A stretch of DNA of 32,330 bases from Thermohalobaculum sp050331395 (lineage in GTDB: Bacteria; Pseudomonadota; Alphaproteobacteria; Rhodobacterales; Rhodobacteraceae): the NCBI GenBank assembly GCA_050331395.1, contig JBHJGX010000059.1:1-32330 (forward strand), written 5' to 3'. The number at the start of each line of letters is the position of its first letter. Within the stretch, counting starts at the first letter, position 1. Of this stretch, positions 16,575 to 24,712 are shown piece after piece. A model generated the notes under the pieces. It had not been told where the DNA came from. It saw nothing but the letters and a program-made list of their open reading frames with translations, and did not search any database. A program made the translations under genes and the position numbers.

Positions 16575-17584
16575 TGCCCGAGCCGATCCTCGAGGTCGAG
16601 GACCTCTCCGTCGAGATCCCGGTGCCGGCGGGGCGCCTGCGCCCGGTCCAGGGGCTCACGCTCCGGGTCGCCCGTGGCGAGACGCTCGCCATCGTCGGCG
16701 AATCGGGCTGCGGCAAGTCGCTCACCTCGCTGGCGCTCATGGGCCTCTTGCCGAGCCGGGCCTCGCGCACCGCGCGCCGCCTCGCCCTCGGCGGAGAGGA
16801 CCTGCTCACGAAATCCGAGCGGCAGATGTCCGATATCCGCGGCAACCGCATGGCGATGATCTTTCAGGAGCCGATGACCTCGCTCAATCCGGCCTATGCG
16901 ATCGGCGACCAGCTGACCGAACCGCTTCGGCGCCACCGGGGCATTCGCGGCAGCGCGGCGCGGGACCGGGCGGCCGAGATGCTCGAGAAGGTCGGGATCA
17001 CCGCGGCGGGGCGCCGCCTCGGCCAGTATCCGCACCAGCTTTCGGGCGGGCTCCGACAGCGGGTGATGATCGCGATGGCGCTGATCTGCGGGCCGGATCT
17101 GCTGATCGCCGACGAGCCGACAACGGCTCTCGACGTGACCATCCAGGCGCAGATCCTGCACGTCCTCGCGGGCCTTCAGCGCGACACCGATACGGGGCTC
17201 GTTCTGATCACCCATGATTTGGGCGTGGTGGCCCGTGTCGCCGACCGGGTCGCGGTGATGTATGCGGGCCAGATCGTCGAGACGGGCACCGCGGCGGAGG
17301 TCTTCCGCCAGCCGCGCCATCCCTACACTCAGGGGCTTTTGCGCTGCATCCCCGTCCCCGGTAAAACCGAACGGGGCGGCCGGCTCGGCTCGATCCCCGG
17401 CGTCGTCCCATCGCTCATCGGCCGGATCGAGGGTTGCCATTTCGCGTCCCGATGTCCGCATGCCCATGCAACCTGCCGCGAGGGCGAGATCGCGCTTCGT
17501 CCGGCAGAGGGGGCCCAGGCCTATCGCTGCGTCATCCCGCCCGCCGAGGCCGCCGCGCTCGCCCGCCCCGAGGCCGCCGAATGA
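16574..17584 (+). CDS. ABC transporter ATPase, DppD type (operon C)
   Basis: A 336-residue ATP-binding subunit. Walker A is GESGCGKS (42-49); the Q-loop is FQEPMTSLNPAY; the signature is LSGGLRQRV; Walker B is LLIADEPTTALD; the H-loop is LITHDL. The C-terminal extension has CHFASRCPHAHATC. The ATG overlaps the permease stop by one base and the stop overlaps the next ATPase start (ATGA). The frame extends upstream but the earlier part is out-of-frame shadow of the permease. Motifs complete, so it should be active. Confidence 0.92.
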   Translation: MPEPILEVEDLSVEIPVPAGRLRPVQGLTLRVARGETLAIVGESGCGKSLTSLALMGLLPSRASRTARRLALGGEDLLTKSERQMSDIRGNRMAMIFQEPMTSLNPAYAIGDQLTEPLRRHRGIRGSAARDRAAEMLEKVGITAAGRRLGQYPHQLSGGLRQRVMIAMALICGPDLLIADEPTTALDVTIQAQILHVLAGLQRDTDTGLVLITHDLGVVARVADRVAVMYAGQIVETGTAAEVFRQPRHPYTQGLLRCIPVPGKTERGGRLGSIPGVVPSLIGRIEGCHFASRCPHAHATCREGEIALRPAEGAQAYRCVIPPAEAAALARPEAAE

Positions 17585-18573
17585 CCGGTGCGCCCGTGCT
17601 CGAAGCCCGCGGCGTCCGCCGAAGCTTCCAAATCTCGGCGGGGTTCCTCCGGCCGCGCCAGACCCTCCATGCGGTGAACGGCGTGGACCTGGCGCTCTAC
17701 CCGGGTGAGGTTGTCGCGCTCGTCGGCGAGTCCGGCTGCGGCAAGACCACGCTCGCCAAGATGCTCATGGGCCTCCTGCCGCCGTCCGAGGGCGAGATCC
17801 TCCTCGAAGGCCGACCGATCGCCGGCCAAGACCGTCTCGCCACCGCGCGCCGGGTGCAGCCGATCTTCCAAGACCCCTACTCCTCGCTCAACCCGCGCAA
17901 GAGCATCGAGAGCATCATCGGCCTGCCGCTCCTCGTGCAGACCGAAACCGCCGCCGCCGACCGGTCGGCCCGCGTCCTCGAGATGATGGACCTCGTCGGC
18001 CTTCCGCGGCGGCTTGCCCGGAACACACCCGACCAGCTCTCGGGCGGCCAACGCCAGCGGGTGGCCATCGCCCGGGCGCTGATCAACCGACCGTCGCTCG
18101 TCATCTGCGACGAACCCACCTCGGCGCTCGACGTTTCGGTCCAGTCGCAGATCCTGAACCTCCTTCAGGATCTGCGCCGGGAGCTTGGCCTCACCTATCT
18201 CTTCATCTCGCACAACCTCGCGGTGGTCGAGCACATGGCCGACCGGGTCGCGGTCATGTATCTCGGTCGCATCGTCGAGGAGGCCCGGACCGACACGCTC
18301 TTCGACCGGCCGGGCCATCCCTATACCGAGGCGCTGCTGGCATCGGTGCTGACGCCGGAACCCGGTCTCGGCGTGCCCGATACGCATCTGGGGGCGAGCT
18401 ATCCAAACCCGCTCGAGATCCCCGAGGGCTGCGCCTTTCACCCGCGTTGTCCGCGCGCGCTGCCGGTCTGTGCCCGCGCGGTCCCGCCCCGCATCACGAC
18501 CCCGGGCGGCCATGTGGACTGCGTCCTCGCAGCGCCCGGCGGCCACCCCGCTCACCAGAAGGAACCCGCCTGA
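17581..18573 (+). CDS. ABC transporter ATPase, DppF type (operon C)
   Basis: A 330-residue ATP-binding subunit. Walker A is GESGCGKTT (49-57); the Q-loop is FQDPYSSLNPRK; the signature is LSGGQRQRV; Walker B is LVICDEPTSALD; the H-loop is FISHNL, where Asn replaces the more usual Asp after the conserved His. The C-terminal Cys motif is CAFHPRCPRALPVC. The first 30 residues carry the DppF-type insert (FQISAGFLRPRQTLHAV). The start overlaps the preceding stop by 4 nt; the stop overlaps the M20 hydrolase start (TGATG). With the DppD-type partner it energises the second importer. Confidence 0.91.
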   Translation: MTGAPVLEARGVRRSFQISAGFLRPRQTLHAVNGVDLALYPGEVVALVGESGCGKTTLAKMLMGLLPPSEGEILLEGRPIAGQDRLATARRVQPIFQDPYSSLNPRKSIESIIGLPLLVQTETAAADRSARVLEMMDLVGLPRRLARNTPDQLSGGQRQRVAIARALINRPSLVICDEPTSALDVSVQSQILNLLQDLRRELGLTYLFISHNLAVVEHMADRVAVMYLGRIVEEARTDTLFDRPGHPYTEALLASVLTPEPGLGVPDTHLGASYPNPLEIPEGCAFHPRCPRALPVCARAVPPRITTPGGHVDCVLAAPGGHPAHQKEPA

Positions 18574-20006
18574 TGCCCGACCATCCGAGCGCCCAAGGCC
18601 GCGACGCCGCCATCGGAGCAGCGACCCGCTATCTGGACGAGGGGGGCTTTGAGACCGATCTGGCGCGCCTCGTGGCGATCCCGACCGAAAGTCAGGTGGC
18701 CGACGGTCTGCCCCATTGCCGGCGCTATCTCGACGAGGTGATGACCCCCGAATTCGAGGCGATGGGCTTCGACTGCCGGATCTTCGAGAACCCGCTGCCC
18801 GGCTGTGCGCCGGTGCTGCTCGCGACCCGCAGCGAGGACCCGGATCGCCCGACGGTCCTCGGCTATGGCCACGGCGACGTGATCCGCGGGCTCGAGGGCC
18901 GCTGGAGCAAAGGTGCAGGCCCCTGGCAGACCGCCCGCGACGGCGAGCGCGTCTACGGCCGCGGCACTGCGGACAACAAGGGCCAGCACCTCATCAACAT
19001 GCGAGCGATGCGCGCGGTCCTCGCCGAGCGCGGGCGGCTCGGCTTCAACGCCAAGGTCCTGATCGAGATGGGCGAGGAGAACGGCTCCCGCGGGCTCCGC
19101 GAGATCATCGCGGCAAACCGCGACGCGTTCATGGCCGACGTCTTCATCGGCTCGGACGGGCCGCGGGTCCGGGCGGATCGGCCGACGGTCTCGCTCGGCG
19201 CACGCGGGGCGATGAATTTCGACCTGGTCTGCGACCTGCGCGACGGCGGGCACCATTCGGGCAATTGGGGCGGGGCGCTCGCGGATCCGGCCGCCATCCT
19301 CGCCCATGCGATCGCGACCGTGGTCACCCCCACGGGCGAGATCCTGGTGCCGGAGTGGCGCCCGGCGCCGCTGTCCAATCTGACCCGGACGCTGCTGGCG
19401 GATATCGAGCTCGACGGCGGTCCGGACGGGCCGGCGATCGATCCCGACTGGGGCGAGCCCGGGCTTTCGACGGCCGAGCGGGTCTATGCCTTCAACTCCT
19501 TCGCCGTGCTCGCCATGGTCGCGGGCATCCCCGAGAGCCCGGTGAACGCCATCGCGCCCTTTGCAAGGGCGCATTGCCAACTCCGCTATATCGCGGGCAC
19601 CGATGCCGAGGACATCGTCCCCGCGCTCCGCCGGCATTTCGAGCGGCAGGGCGTCACCCGGGTGCGGGTGGATCCACCGCCGGCCGAGAACGGCGCAGGC
19701 TTCGGCGCCTCGCGAACCGAGGCCGATCACCCTTGGGCCGTCTGGGCGCGCGAGGCGATGACCCGGGCGACCGGCGCGCCGCCCGCGGTGATCCCGCAGA
19801 CGGGCGGCTCGATCTGCAACGACCTCTTCACCGATCTGCTCGGCATCCCGGCGATCTGGATCCCGCACTCCTATGCCGCCTGCTCGCAGCACGCGCCCGA
19901 CGAACATGTGCTGATCCCCGTCTGCCGGAGCGCGCTCGGGATCATGGCGGCGCTCTACTGGGATCTCGGCGAGGAGGGCACGCCCGCGCGCGCCGCCGCC
20001 CGATGA
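18573..20006 (+). CDS. M20-family dipeptidase-like metallopeptidase
   Basis: A 477-residue di-zinc peptidase of the M20 family, in the branch of ArgE/DapE and CNDP-type dipeptidases. Metal and catalytic residues visible: GYGHGDV (H100, D102), GRGTADNKGQ (D134), EMGEENGS (E168/E169), GSDGPR (D195), and a C-terminal PHSYAACSQHAPDEH, which supplies the last metal His. The DNKGQ form (rather than DMKGG) is the dipeptidase-like signature. No signal peptide, so it acts in the cytoplasm on imported substrate. Its ATG overlaps the DppF-type stop and its stop overlaps the amidase start (ATGA), so the importer and three hydrolases are one translationally coupled unit. Exact peptide unknown; a Cys-Gly- or beta-Ala-type dipeptide would be in line with the family. 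Confidence 0.87.
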   Translation: MPDHPSAQGRDAAIGAATRYLDEGGFETDLARLVAIPTESQVADGLPHCRRYLDEVMTPEFEAMGFDCRIFENPLPGCAPVLLATRSEDPDRPTVLGYGHGDVIRGLEGRWSKGAGPWQTARDGERVYGRGTADNKGQHLINMRAMRAVLAERGRLGFNAKVLIEMGEENGSRGLREIIAANRDAFMADVFIGSDGPRVRADRPTVSLGARGAMNFDLVCDLRDGGHHSGNWGGALADPAAILAHAIATVVTPTGEILVPEWRPAPLSNLTRTLLADIELDGGPDGPAIDPDWGEPGLSTAERVYAFNSFAVLAMVAGIPESPVNAIAPFARAHCQLRYIAGTDAEDIVPALRRHFERQGVTRVRVDPPPAENGAGFGASRTEADHPWAVWAREAMTRATGAPPAVIPQTGGSICNDLFTDLLGIPAIWIPHSYAACSQHAPDEHVLIPVCRSALGIMAALYWDLGEEGTPARAAAR

Positions 20007-21451
20007 GCGCGACGGAGCCCTGCGATCTCTCGGCCCGCGACGCGCGGCGGCTGATCGGCACGAAGAAGCTCTCTCCGGTCGAATTGATGGAGAGTTGTCT
20101 GGCCCGCATCGATGCGGTCAACCCGGCCCTCAACGCCGTCGTCGCCTGCGACCGGGAGGCGGCGCTTTCCGCCGCCCGCGCGGCCGAGACCGCGGTCACC
20201 GCAGGCGCCCGGCTCGGCGCGCTCCACGGGCTGCCGATTGCGATCAAGGACAACCGCGCCGTCCGCGGCATGACCACGACGAACGGCTCGCTTCTCCACA
20301 AGGACGAGGTGGCCGAAGCGGACGAGCCCGGCGTCGCCCGGCTCCGCGCGGCCGGCGGGATCCCGTTTGCCAAGACGAACCTGCCGGAATTCGGCGCGGG
20401 CGCGAATACGACGAACCGGGTGTTCGGGCCGACCGGCAACCCGTTCGACCCAAGCCGGACCTGCGGCGGCTCTTCGGGCGGCTCGGCGGTTGCGCTCGCG
20501 ACCGGCATGGCCCCGCTTGCCACGGGCTCGGATTATGGCGGCAGCCTGCGCACGCCGGCCGTCTTCTGCGGCGTCTCGGGCTTTCGCCCCTCGCTCGGTG
20601 TGGCCCCGGCGGTGGCGAGCACGGCGATCCTCTCGCCCTGGGGCGTGAACGGCCCGATGGGGCGTAGCATCGAGGACGCGGCCCTTCTGCTTTCGGAGCA
20701 AGCCTATCACGACGCGCGCGACCCGTTCTCGACGCCGCTCGCGAGCGGTCTGGGGCGCAAGATCCGGCCTGCGGACCTCGCAACGCTGCGGATTGCGCAT
20801 TCCGAAGATTTGGGCGCGGTGCCGGTGTCGAAAGCCGTCCGCGCCGTCTTTGCCGAGCGCATCAGCCGGCTCGCACCGCTCTTCGGACGTCTCGCGCCGG
20901 CGCATCCCGACATGGGCGATGTCCACGACGTCTTCGAGGTGACCCGCGGGCTCTCCTTCGTCGCGGCCTTCAAGGACCTCGTCGAGACGCGCCGCGACGA
21001 ACTTGACCGCAACGTGGTCGACAACACCGAGCGCGGGCTCGCCTATTCGCTCGCCGATGTCGCGCGCGCCCAAGTGGGACAGACCGGCATCTATCGTCGC
21101 TGGGGCGCGTTCTTCGACGATTGGGACGCGATCCTCCTGCCGGGCTCGTCGGTCGCACCGTTCCCCCACAGCCAGCTCTTCGTGGAAGAGATCGACGGCG
21201 AGGCGATGCCCACCTACATGCGGTGGCTCGCACTCACCTATGCGCCCACGATGGCGTTCGCCTGCGTTGCGGCGGTCCCCTGCGGCGTCGACGCCGACGG
21301 TCTGCCCTTCGGTCTCCAGATCGCCGGGCCGCCGGGGGCGGATGCCCGGATCCTTGCCATCGCCCACGCGCTCGAGGCCGCCATGGCCGACGACCCGGTC
21401 ACGGCACGCCCCCGACCCGATCTCGCAGCGCTCGCGGGCAGCGGTCGATGA
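20003..21451 (+). CDS. amidase-signature family amidohydrolase
   Basis: A 482-residue enzyme of the amidase-signature (AS) family, hydrolysing carboxylic amides to acid and ammonia or amine. The Ser-cisSer-Lys triad is visible: K82 in IAIKDN, cis-Ser in CGGSSGGSA (157/158) and nucleophile S181 in GSDYGGSLRTPA. The AS-type N-terminus (SARDARRLIGTKKLSPVELMES) is also clear, and the length is typical. It lacks a GatB partner nearby and has no signal peptide, so it is a catabolic amidase rather than the GatA subunit of the tRNA amidotransferase. Start overlaps the M20 stop (ATGA) and stop overlaps the GGT-like start (ATGA). It would work on the same imported material as its neighbours, but its precise substrate is not visible. 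Confidence 0.9.
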   Translation: MSATEPCDLSARDARRLIGTKKLSPVELMESCLARIDAVNPALNAVVACDREAALSAARAAETAVTAGARLGALHGLPIAIKDNRAVRGMTTTNGSLLHKDEVAEADEPGVARLRAAGGIPFAKTNLPEFGAGANTTNRVFGPTGNPFDPSRTCGGSSGGSAVALATGMAPLATGSDYGGSLRTPAVFCGVSGFRPSLGVAPAVASTAILSPWGVNGPMGRSIEDAALLLSEQAYHDARDPFSTPLASGLGRKIRPADLATLRIAHSEDLGAVPVSKAVRAVFAERISRLAPLFGRLAPAHPDMGDVHDVFEVTRGLSFVAAFKDLVETRRDELDRNVVDNTERGLAYSLADVARAQVGQTGIYRRWGAFFDDWDAILLPGSSVAPFPHSQLFVEEIDGEAMPTYMRWLALTYAPTMAFACVAAVPCGVDADGLPFGLQIAGPPGADARILAIAHALEAAMADDPVTARPRPDLAALAGSGR

Positions 21452-23049
21452 CCGGCGCGATCTCGGCGCCTCAGCCAGAGGCGGTCGAGGCGGGGGCCGA
21501 TGTCCTCGCTGCCGGCGGCAATGCCGTGGATGCCGCGGTCGCCTGCGCCTTGGTGCAGACGGCGGTCGATCCGATCATGTGCGGGCTCGCGGGCTTCGGC
21601 TCGATGCAGATCCTGATGGCGGACGGGCGGCACCGGATGCTCGACTTCCACGGTGAGGCTCCGGCCGCCGTGACGCCCGGGATGTGGGAGCACCTGATCG
21701 AAGGCGAAGCGGACGACGGCTTCGGCTTTTTCCTCAAGGGCCGGATCAACGAGATCGGTTATCAGTCGATCACCACCCCGATGACCGCCCGCGCGCTCGA
21801 CACCGCGCTCGCCGAGTACGGGACCCAACGCCTCGCGGATCTTGTCGGCCCGGCCGTCGGATATGCCCGCGACGGGTTTCTGGTGCGCCCGCATGTGCAC
21901 GCCTTCTGGACCGACGTTCCGATCGGCGGCCGCGTTCCGCATATCGAGTTCGTGACCCGGTATCCGGGCACGGCCAAGGTCTATGTGAAACCCGACGGCA
22001 CGATCCCCCGCGTCGGCGAGCGCTTGTGCAACCCCGATATGGCCCGAACGCTCGAGCGCATCGCGACCGACGGGGTCGAGGATTTCTACACGGGCAAAAT
22101 CGCCGCCGAGATCGTCGCGGATATGGCGGCCCATGGCGGATACCTTGCAGCGGAAGACCTCGCCCGGGTGGCGCCCACCGGGACCGAGCCGCTTTGGGGC
22201 AGCTATCGCGGGCACCGGATCGCGACCAACCGCCCACCGGGCGGCGGCATCATGCTGATCGAGATGCTGAACATCCTAGAGCGGTTCGACCTCGCCGCCA
22301 TGGGGCACAACTCGGCCGACTATATCGCGACCGTCTCCGAGGCGATGAAGATCGCGACCGTCGACAAGGACACCAAAGTGGGCGACCCGCGCTTCGTCGA
22401 CGTGCCGGTCGACGAGCTGACCTCCAAAGACTATGCGGCGGCGATGGCCGAGCGGATCGCGCGCGGCGAGAAGACCCATGTGCCGCGCTTGAAGGAAAAG
22501 CCCGAGCCCAAGGACACGACGCATGTTTCGGTCGTCGATCGGGCGGGCAACGCGGTCGCGCTCACCCATTCGATCGGCATGCCGTCGGGCGTGGTCACGG
22601 ACGGGCTCGGCTTCATGTACAATGGCTGTATGGGGGTTTTCGACCCGCGTCCCGGGCGGGCCGGATCGCTCGCGCCCGGCAAGTCGCGATTCACGGCGAT
22701 GTCGCCCGCGATCCTCTTCGACGACCGGGGACCATGGTTCGTGGTCGGTGCGCCGGGGGGGACCTTCATCACCATGGGAAATCTGCAGGCGATCCTGAAC
22801 GCGGTCGATTTTGGCATGACGGCGGCAGAGGCGGTGGCGGCGCCGCGGTTTTGCACGACCTCGGACACGATCGACTTGACGAACCGGGTGCGGCGCCGCG
22901 TCGAGGCCGAGCTCAACGCCCGCGGCTACCCGACCCGCCGCTCGGCGCTCAGCTATGGCTTTGCCGGCGTGCACGCGCTCCGGAGGATGGCCGATGGCTG
23001 GCACGGCGGCGCCGATCCGGGCCGCGACGGAATGGCGCTCCGGGTCTGA
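21448..23049 (+). CDS. gamma-glutamyltransferase-like Ntn hydrolase, cytoplasmic
   Basis: A 533-residue member of the gamma-glutamyltransferase family, which matures by self-cleavage before a Thr nucleophile. The N-terminal EAGADVLAAGGNAVDAAVA is the family opening. The nucleophile is T357 in KDTTHVSVVD, predicting a 356-residue large and a 177-residue small subunit. GAPGGTFIT supplies the oxyanion Gly pair. No signal peptide is present, unlike secreted GGTs. Several residues that bind the gamma-glutamyl group in E. coli GGT appear changed: LDFRExAP reads LDFHGEAP, MDDF reads MGVF, and PLSSMSP reads RFTAMSP. It may therefore hydrolyse a different acyl-amide after import. It ends the second ABC operon, coupled to the amidase by an ATGA overlap. 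Family firm, glutathione activity doubtful. Confidence 0.85.
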   Translation: MTGAISAPQPEAVEAGADVLAAGGNAVDAAVACALVQTAVDPIMCGLAGFGSMQILMADGRHRMLDFHGEAPAAVTPGMWEHLIEGEADDGFGFFLKGRINEIGYQSITTPMTARALDTALAEYGTQRLADLVGPAVGYARDGFLVRPHVHAFWTDVPIGGRVPHIEFVTRYPGTAKVYVKPDGTIPRVGERLCNPDMARTLERIATDGVEDFYTGKIAAEIVADMAAHGGYLAAEDLARVAPTGTEPLWGSYRGHRIATNRPPGGGIMLIEMLNILERFDLAAMGHNSADYIATVSEAMKIATVDKDTKVGDPRFVDVPVDELTSKDYAAAMAERIARGEKTHVPRLKEKPEPKDTTHVSVVDRAGNAVALTHSIGMPSGVVTDGLGFMYNGCMGVFDPRPGRAGSLAPGKSRFTAMSPAILFDDRGPWFVVGAPGGTFITMGNLQAILNAVDFGMTAAEAVAAPRFCTTSDTIDLTNRVRRRVEAELNARGYPTRRSALSYGFAGVHALRRMADGWHGGADPGRDGMALRV

Positions 23050-23083
23050 GGAGACCGAGGGGCAGATTGCGGCCTCGAGGCGG

Positions 23084-23154
23084 CGGGCCGGAGCGGAAAA
23101 GGCGGTGCGCCGCAGCCGCAGCGTCCGTATCGAAACCCCGTCTGCTCCGGCCCG
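23084..23154. repeat. inverted repeat in the convergent gap (possible two-way terminator)
   Basis: CGGGCCGGAGC (23084-23094) and GCTCCGGCCCG (23144-23154) are perfect 11-nt inverse complements 49 nt apart. The interval contains a smaller GCGG/CCGC hairpin. The element lies in the 123-bp gap between the converging GGT-like and P450 genes, where a bidirectional terminator is expected. No U-tract on either strand. Confidence 0.4.
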
Positions 23155-23157
23155 GTC

Positions 23158-23174
23158 AATCGACGCGGTCGATT
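23158..23174 (-). terminator. short hairpin at the P450 stop codon
   Basis: AATCGAC and GTCGATT form a perfect 7-bp stem with a 3-nt loop. It overlaps the TAA stop of the leftward P450 gene (23173-23175). Together with the larger inverted repeat just beyond it, this could end transcription of the P450 gene. Confidence 0.3.
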
Positions 23175-24576
23175 ACCCGTCGCGGCAGTCGAGGCGGAGG
23201 CGCACGGGCGCGGCGGTGCGGAGCGTGATCTTCCCCATGGGTTCCGGCGGCGGGCCGACGGGGCGAAGGCGAAACGCCGCGAGCGCCTCGGCGATCAGAA
23301 GGTGCGCCTCGGTTTTGGCGACCCCCATGCCGAGACAGATCCTCGGCCCTCCGCCGAAGGGCAGGAACGCAAAGGCCGGGTGCCGGGCCTCCCGGAACCG
23401 TTCGGGGTCGAAGGTCTCGGGCGCGTCCCAAAGCGCCGAGGCGCGATGCAGCATGAACATCGCGATCTGCACCCGGTCGCCCGCACGGATCTCGACGTCC
23501 TTCCAGCGGTCCGGGCCGAGGGCGGCGCGCGCCACCGCGAAGACCGGCGGGTAGAGCCTCAGCATCTCGTCATAGGTCTCCGGGAGGAGCGGGAGCGCCC
23601 GCGCCTCTTCGGCCGTGAAGGGCCGGCCGAGCCTGCGCCGCGCGGCCGCCCAGGGGTCCGCAAGCCGATCCTGCAAGGCGGGCTCGCGGGCCAGCCGGTC
23701 GAGCCCCCAGACGAGCGAGAGCGCCGTGGTCTCGTGGCCGGCGATAAAGAGCGTCGCAACTTCGTTGCGCACCTCCTCGCGGCTGAGGGGACGGCCGGTT
23801 TCGCCATCGCGCGCGGTCACGAGCAGGTCGAGGAGATCCGCCTCGGGTCCCGGATCGCCCGAGGCTCGGGCCCGGCGCTCGTCGATCAGGGCATAGAGTT
23901 CGCGATCGAGCTCGGCGACGAGGGCCCGCACCCGTGCCCGGCTCCGCCGCGGGACCCAGCCCGGCAGCTCCATGATATCGGCCATCGAGGGCGTGCCGGC
24001 TTCGGTCATCGTCCGGTCGAGCAGCCGGGCAAGCCCCGCCGCACGTGCGCCCAGAGAGGCCGAGAAGAACGCCTCCATCGCCACCCGCATCGCGAGCATC
24101 GCCGCCTCGTCCGAGAGCGCGATCTCACCGCCCGCGGCACGCCACCGCGCGACCGTCGCTTGGACCTCGCGGGCGATCACCTTTTCGAGACGGCGCAAGG
24201 CGCGCGCGTTGAAAGCGGGCGCGAGCAACCGCCTGCGCGTCCGTGCGGCCTCTCCGTTCAGCAAAAGCGACGCGTTCTCGCCGAGAAAATCGCCAAGGAG
24301 CGCGGCATACATCGGTCCCTTTGCATAATTGGCCGCGTTCTCTGAGAGCACATGGCGCGCGAACCCCGGATCGTTCACGGTAATAAGCCGCATCATGCCG
24401 AGATCGTCCACGTGCCAAGGGCGCGCCTGGATGCCGGGATGGAACATCTCGAGAAGGTTCCGCCGGGCACGCCAGACCGCCTTGAGCATCGTCCAGCGGC
24501 GCAGGACCGGTCGCCGCTCGAGCCGGTCGAGGGGCGGCCTGACGGCAGCCGGCGAATAGAGGGGGATTTCGGTCAT
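23173..24576 (-). CDS. cytochrome P450
   Basis: A 467-residue heme monooxygenase. The I-helix oxygen-binding motif is AGHETT (Glu282, Thr283, Thr284), the ExxR motif is in DEMLRLYPP, and the heme loop is FGGGPRICLGMG with axial Cys414. The WHVDDLGMMRLITVNDP and ANYAKGP segments match the N-terminal beta sheet and the region before the C helix; RTRRRLLAPAF is the C-helix heme-propionate contact. No membrane anchor is visible, so it is soluble. The frame opens earlier (24696), but I chose ATG 24576: it has GGAG close upstream and gives the normal N-terminus, while the longer form would run into the hslV promoter region. No ferredoxin or ferredoxin reductase gene is in the window, so its electron donor is elsewhere. 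Substrate unknown. Confidence 0.9.
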   Translation of the reverse strand: MTEIPLYSPAAVRPPLDRLERRPVLRRWTMLKAVWRARRNLLEMFHPGIQARPWHVDDLGMMRLITVNDPGFARHVLSENAANYAKGPMYAALLGDFLGENASLLLNGEAARTRRRLLAPAFNARALRRLEKVIAREVQATVARWRAAGGEIALSDEAAMLAMRVAMEAFFSASLGARAAGLARLLDRTMTEAGTPSMADIMELPGWVPRRSRARVRALVAELDRELYALIDERRARASGDPGPEADLLDLLVTARDGETGRPLSREEVRNEVATLFIAGHETTALSLVWGLDRLAREPALQDRLADPWAAARRRLGRPFTAEEARALPLLPETYDEMLRLYPPVFAVARAALGPDRWKDVEIRAGDRVQIAMFMLHRASALWDAPETFDPERFREARHPAFAFLPFGGGPRICLGMGVAKTEAHLLIAEALAAFRLRPVGPPPEPMGKITLRTAAPVRLRLDCRDG

Positions 24577-24664
24577 GCGCGTCTCCGGCCCGGCCCGTTG
24601 CTCGAGCCGCCAGTTTAGCACCTCGATCCGGCGCGGAAATGCCGCGGACATGGGTGCCGCGCGA

Positions 24665-24692
24665 TTTACGGCCCGGTGCCATGGGATATATA
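24665..24692 (+). promoter_or_regulatory. possible hslV promoter
   Basis: TTTACG (24665-24670) and TATATA (24687-24692) are 16 nt apart in an unusually A/T-rich patch just upstream of hslV. Each keeps four of six consensus bases. hslVU is usually under heat-shock sigma control, but I cannot match a clear RpoH -35/-10 here. The predicted leader would be short, ending in AGGGAG before the ATG. Confidence 0.3.
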
Positions 24693-24712
24693 GCAACGCC
24701 AGGGAGTGGAGT

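Noticed and set aside
13159..23049. Assigning the second ABC operon as a glutathione importer (Gsi) with GGT
   Set aside because: Attractive because of the GGT-like gene and dipeptidase, but the GGT-like protein seems to lack gamma-glutamyl-binding residues, and the binding protein's ligand cannot be read from sequence.
24577..24696. N-terminal extension of the P450 to 24696
   Set aside because: The extra 40 residues are not P450-like, and the longer start would lie in the hslV promoter region; ATG 24576 has a nearby GGAG.
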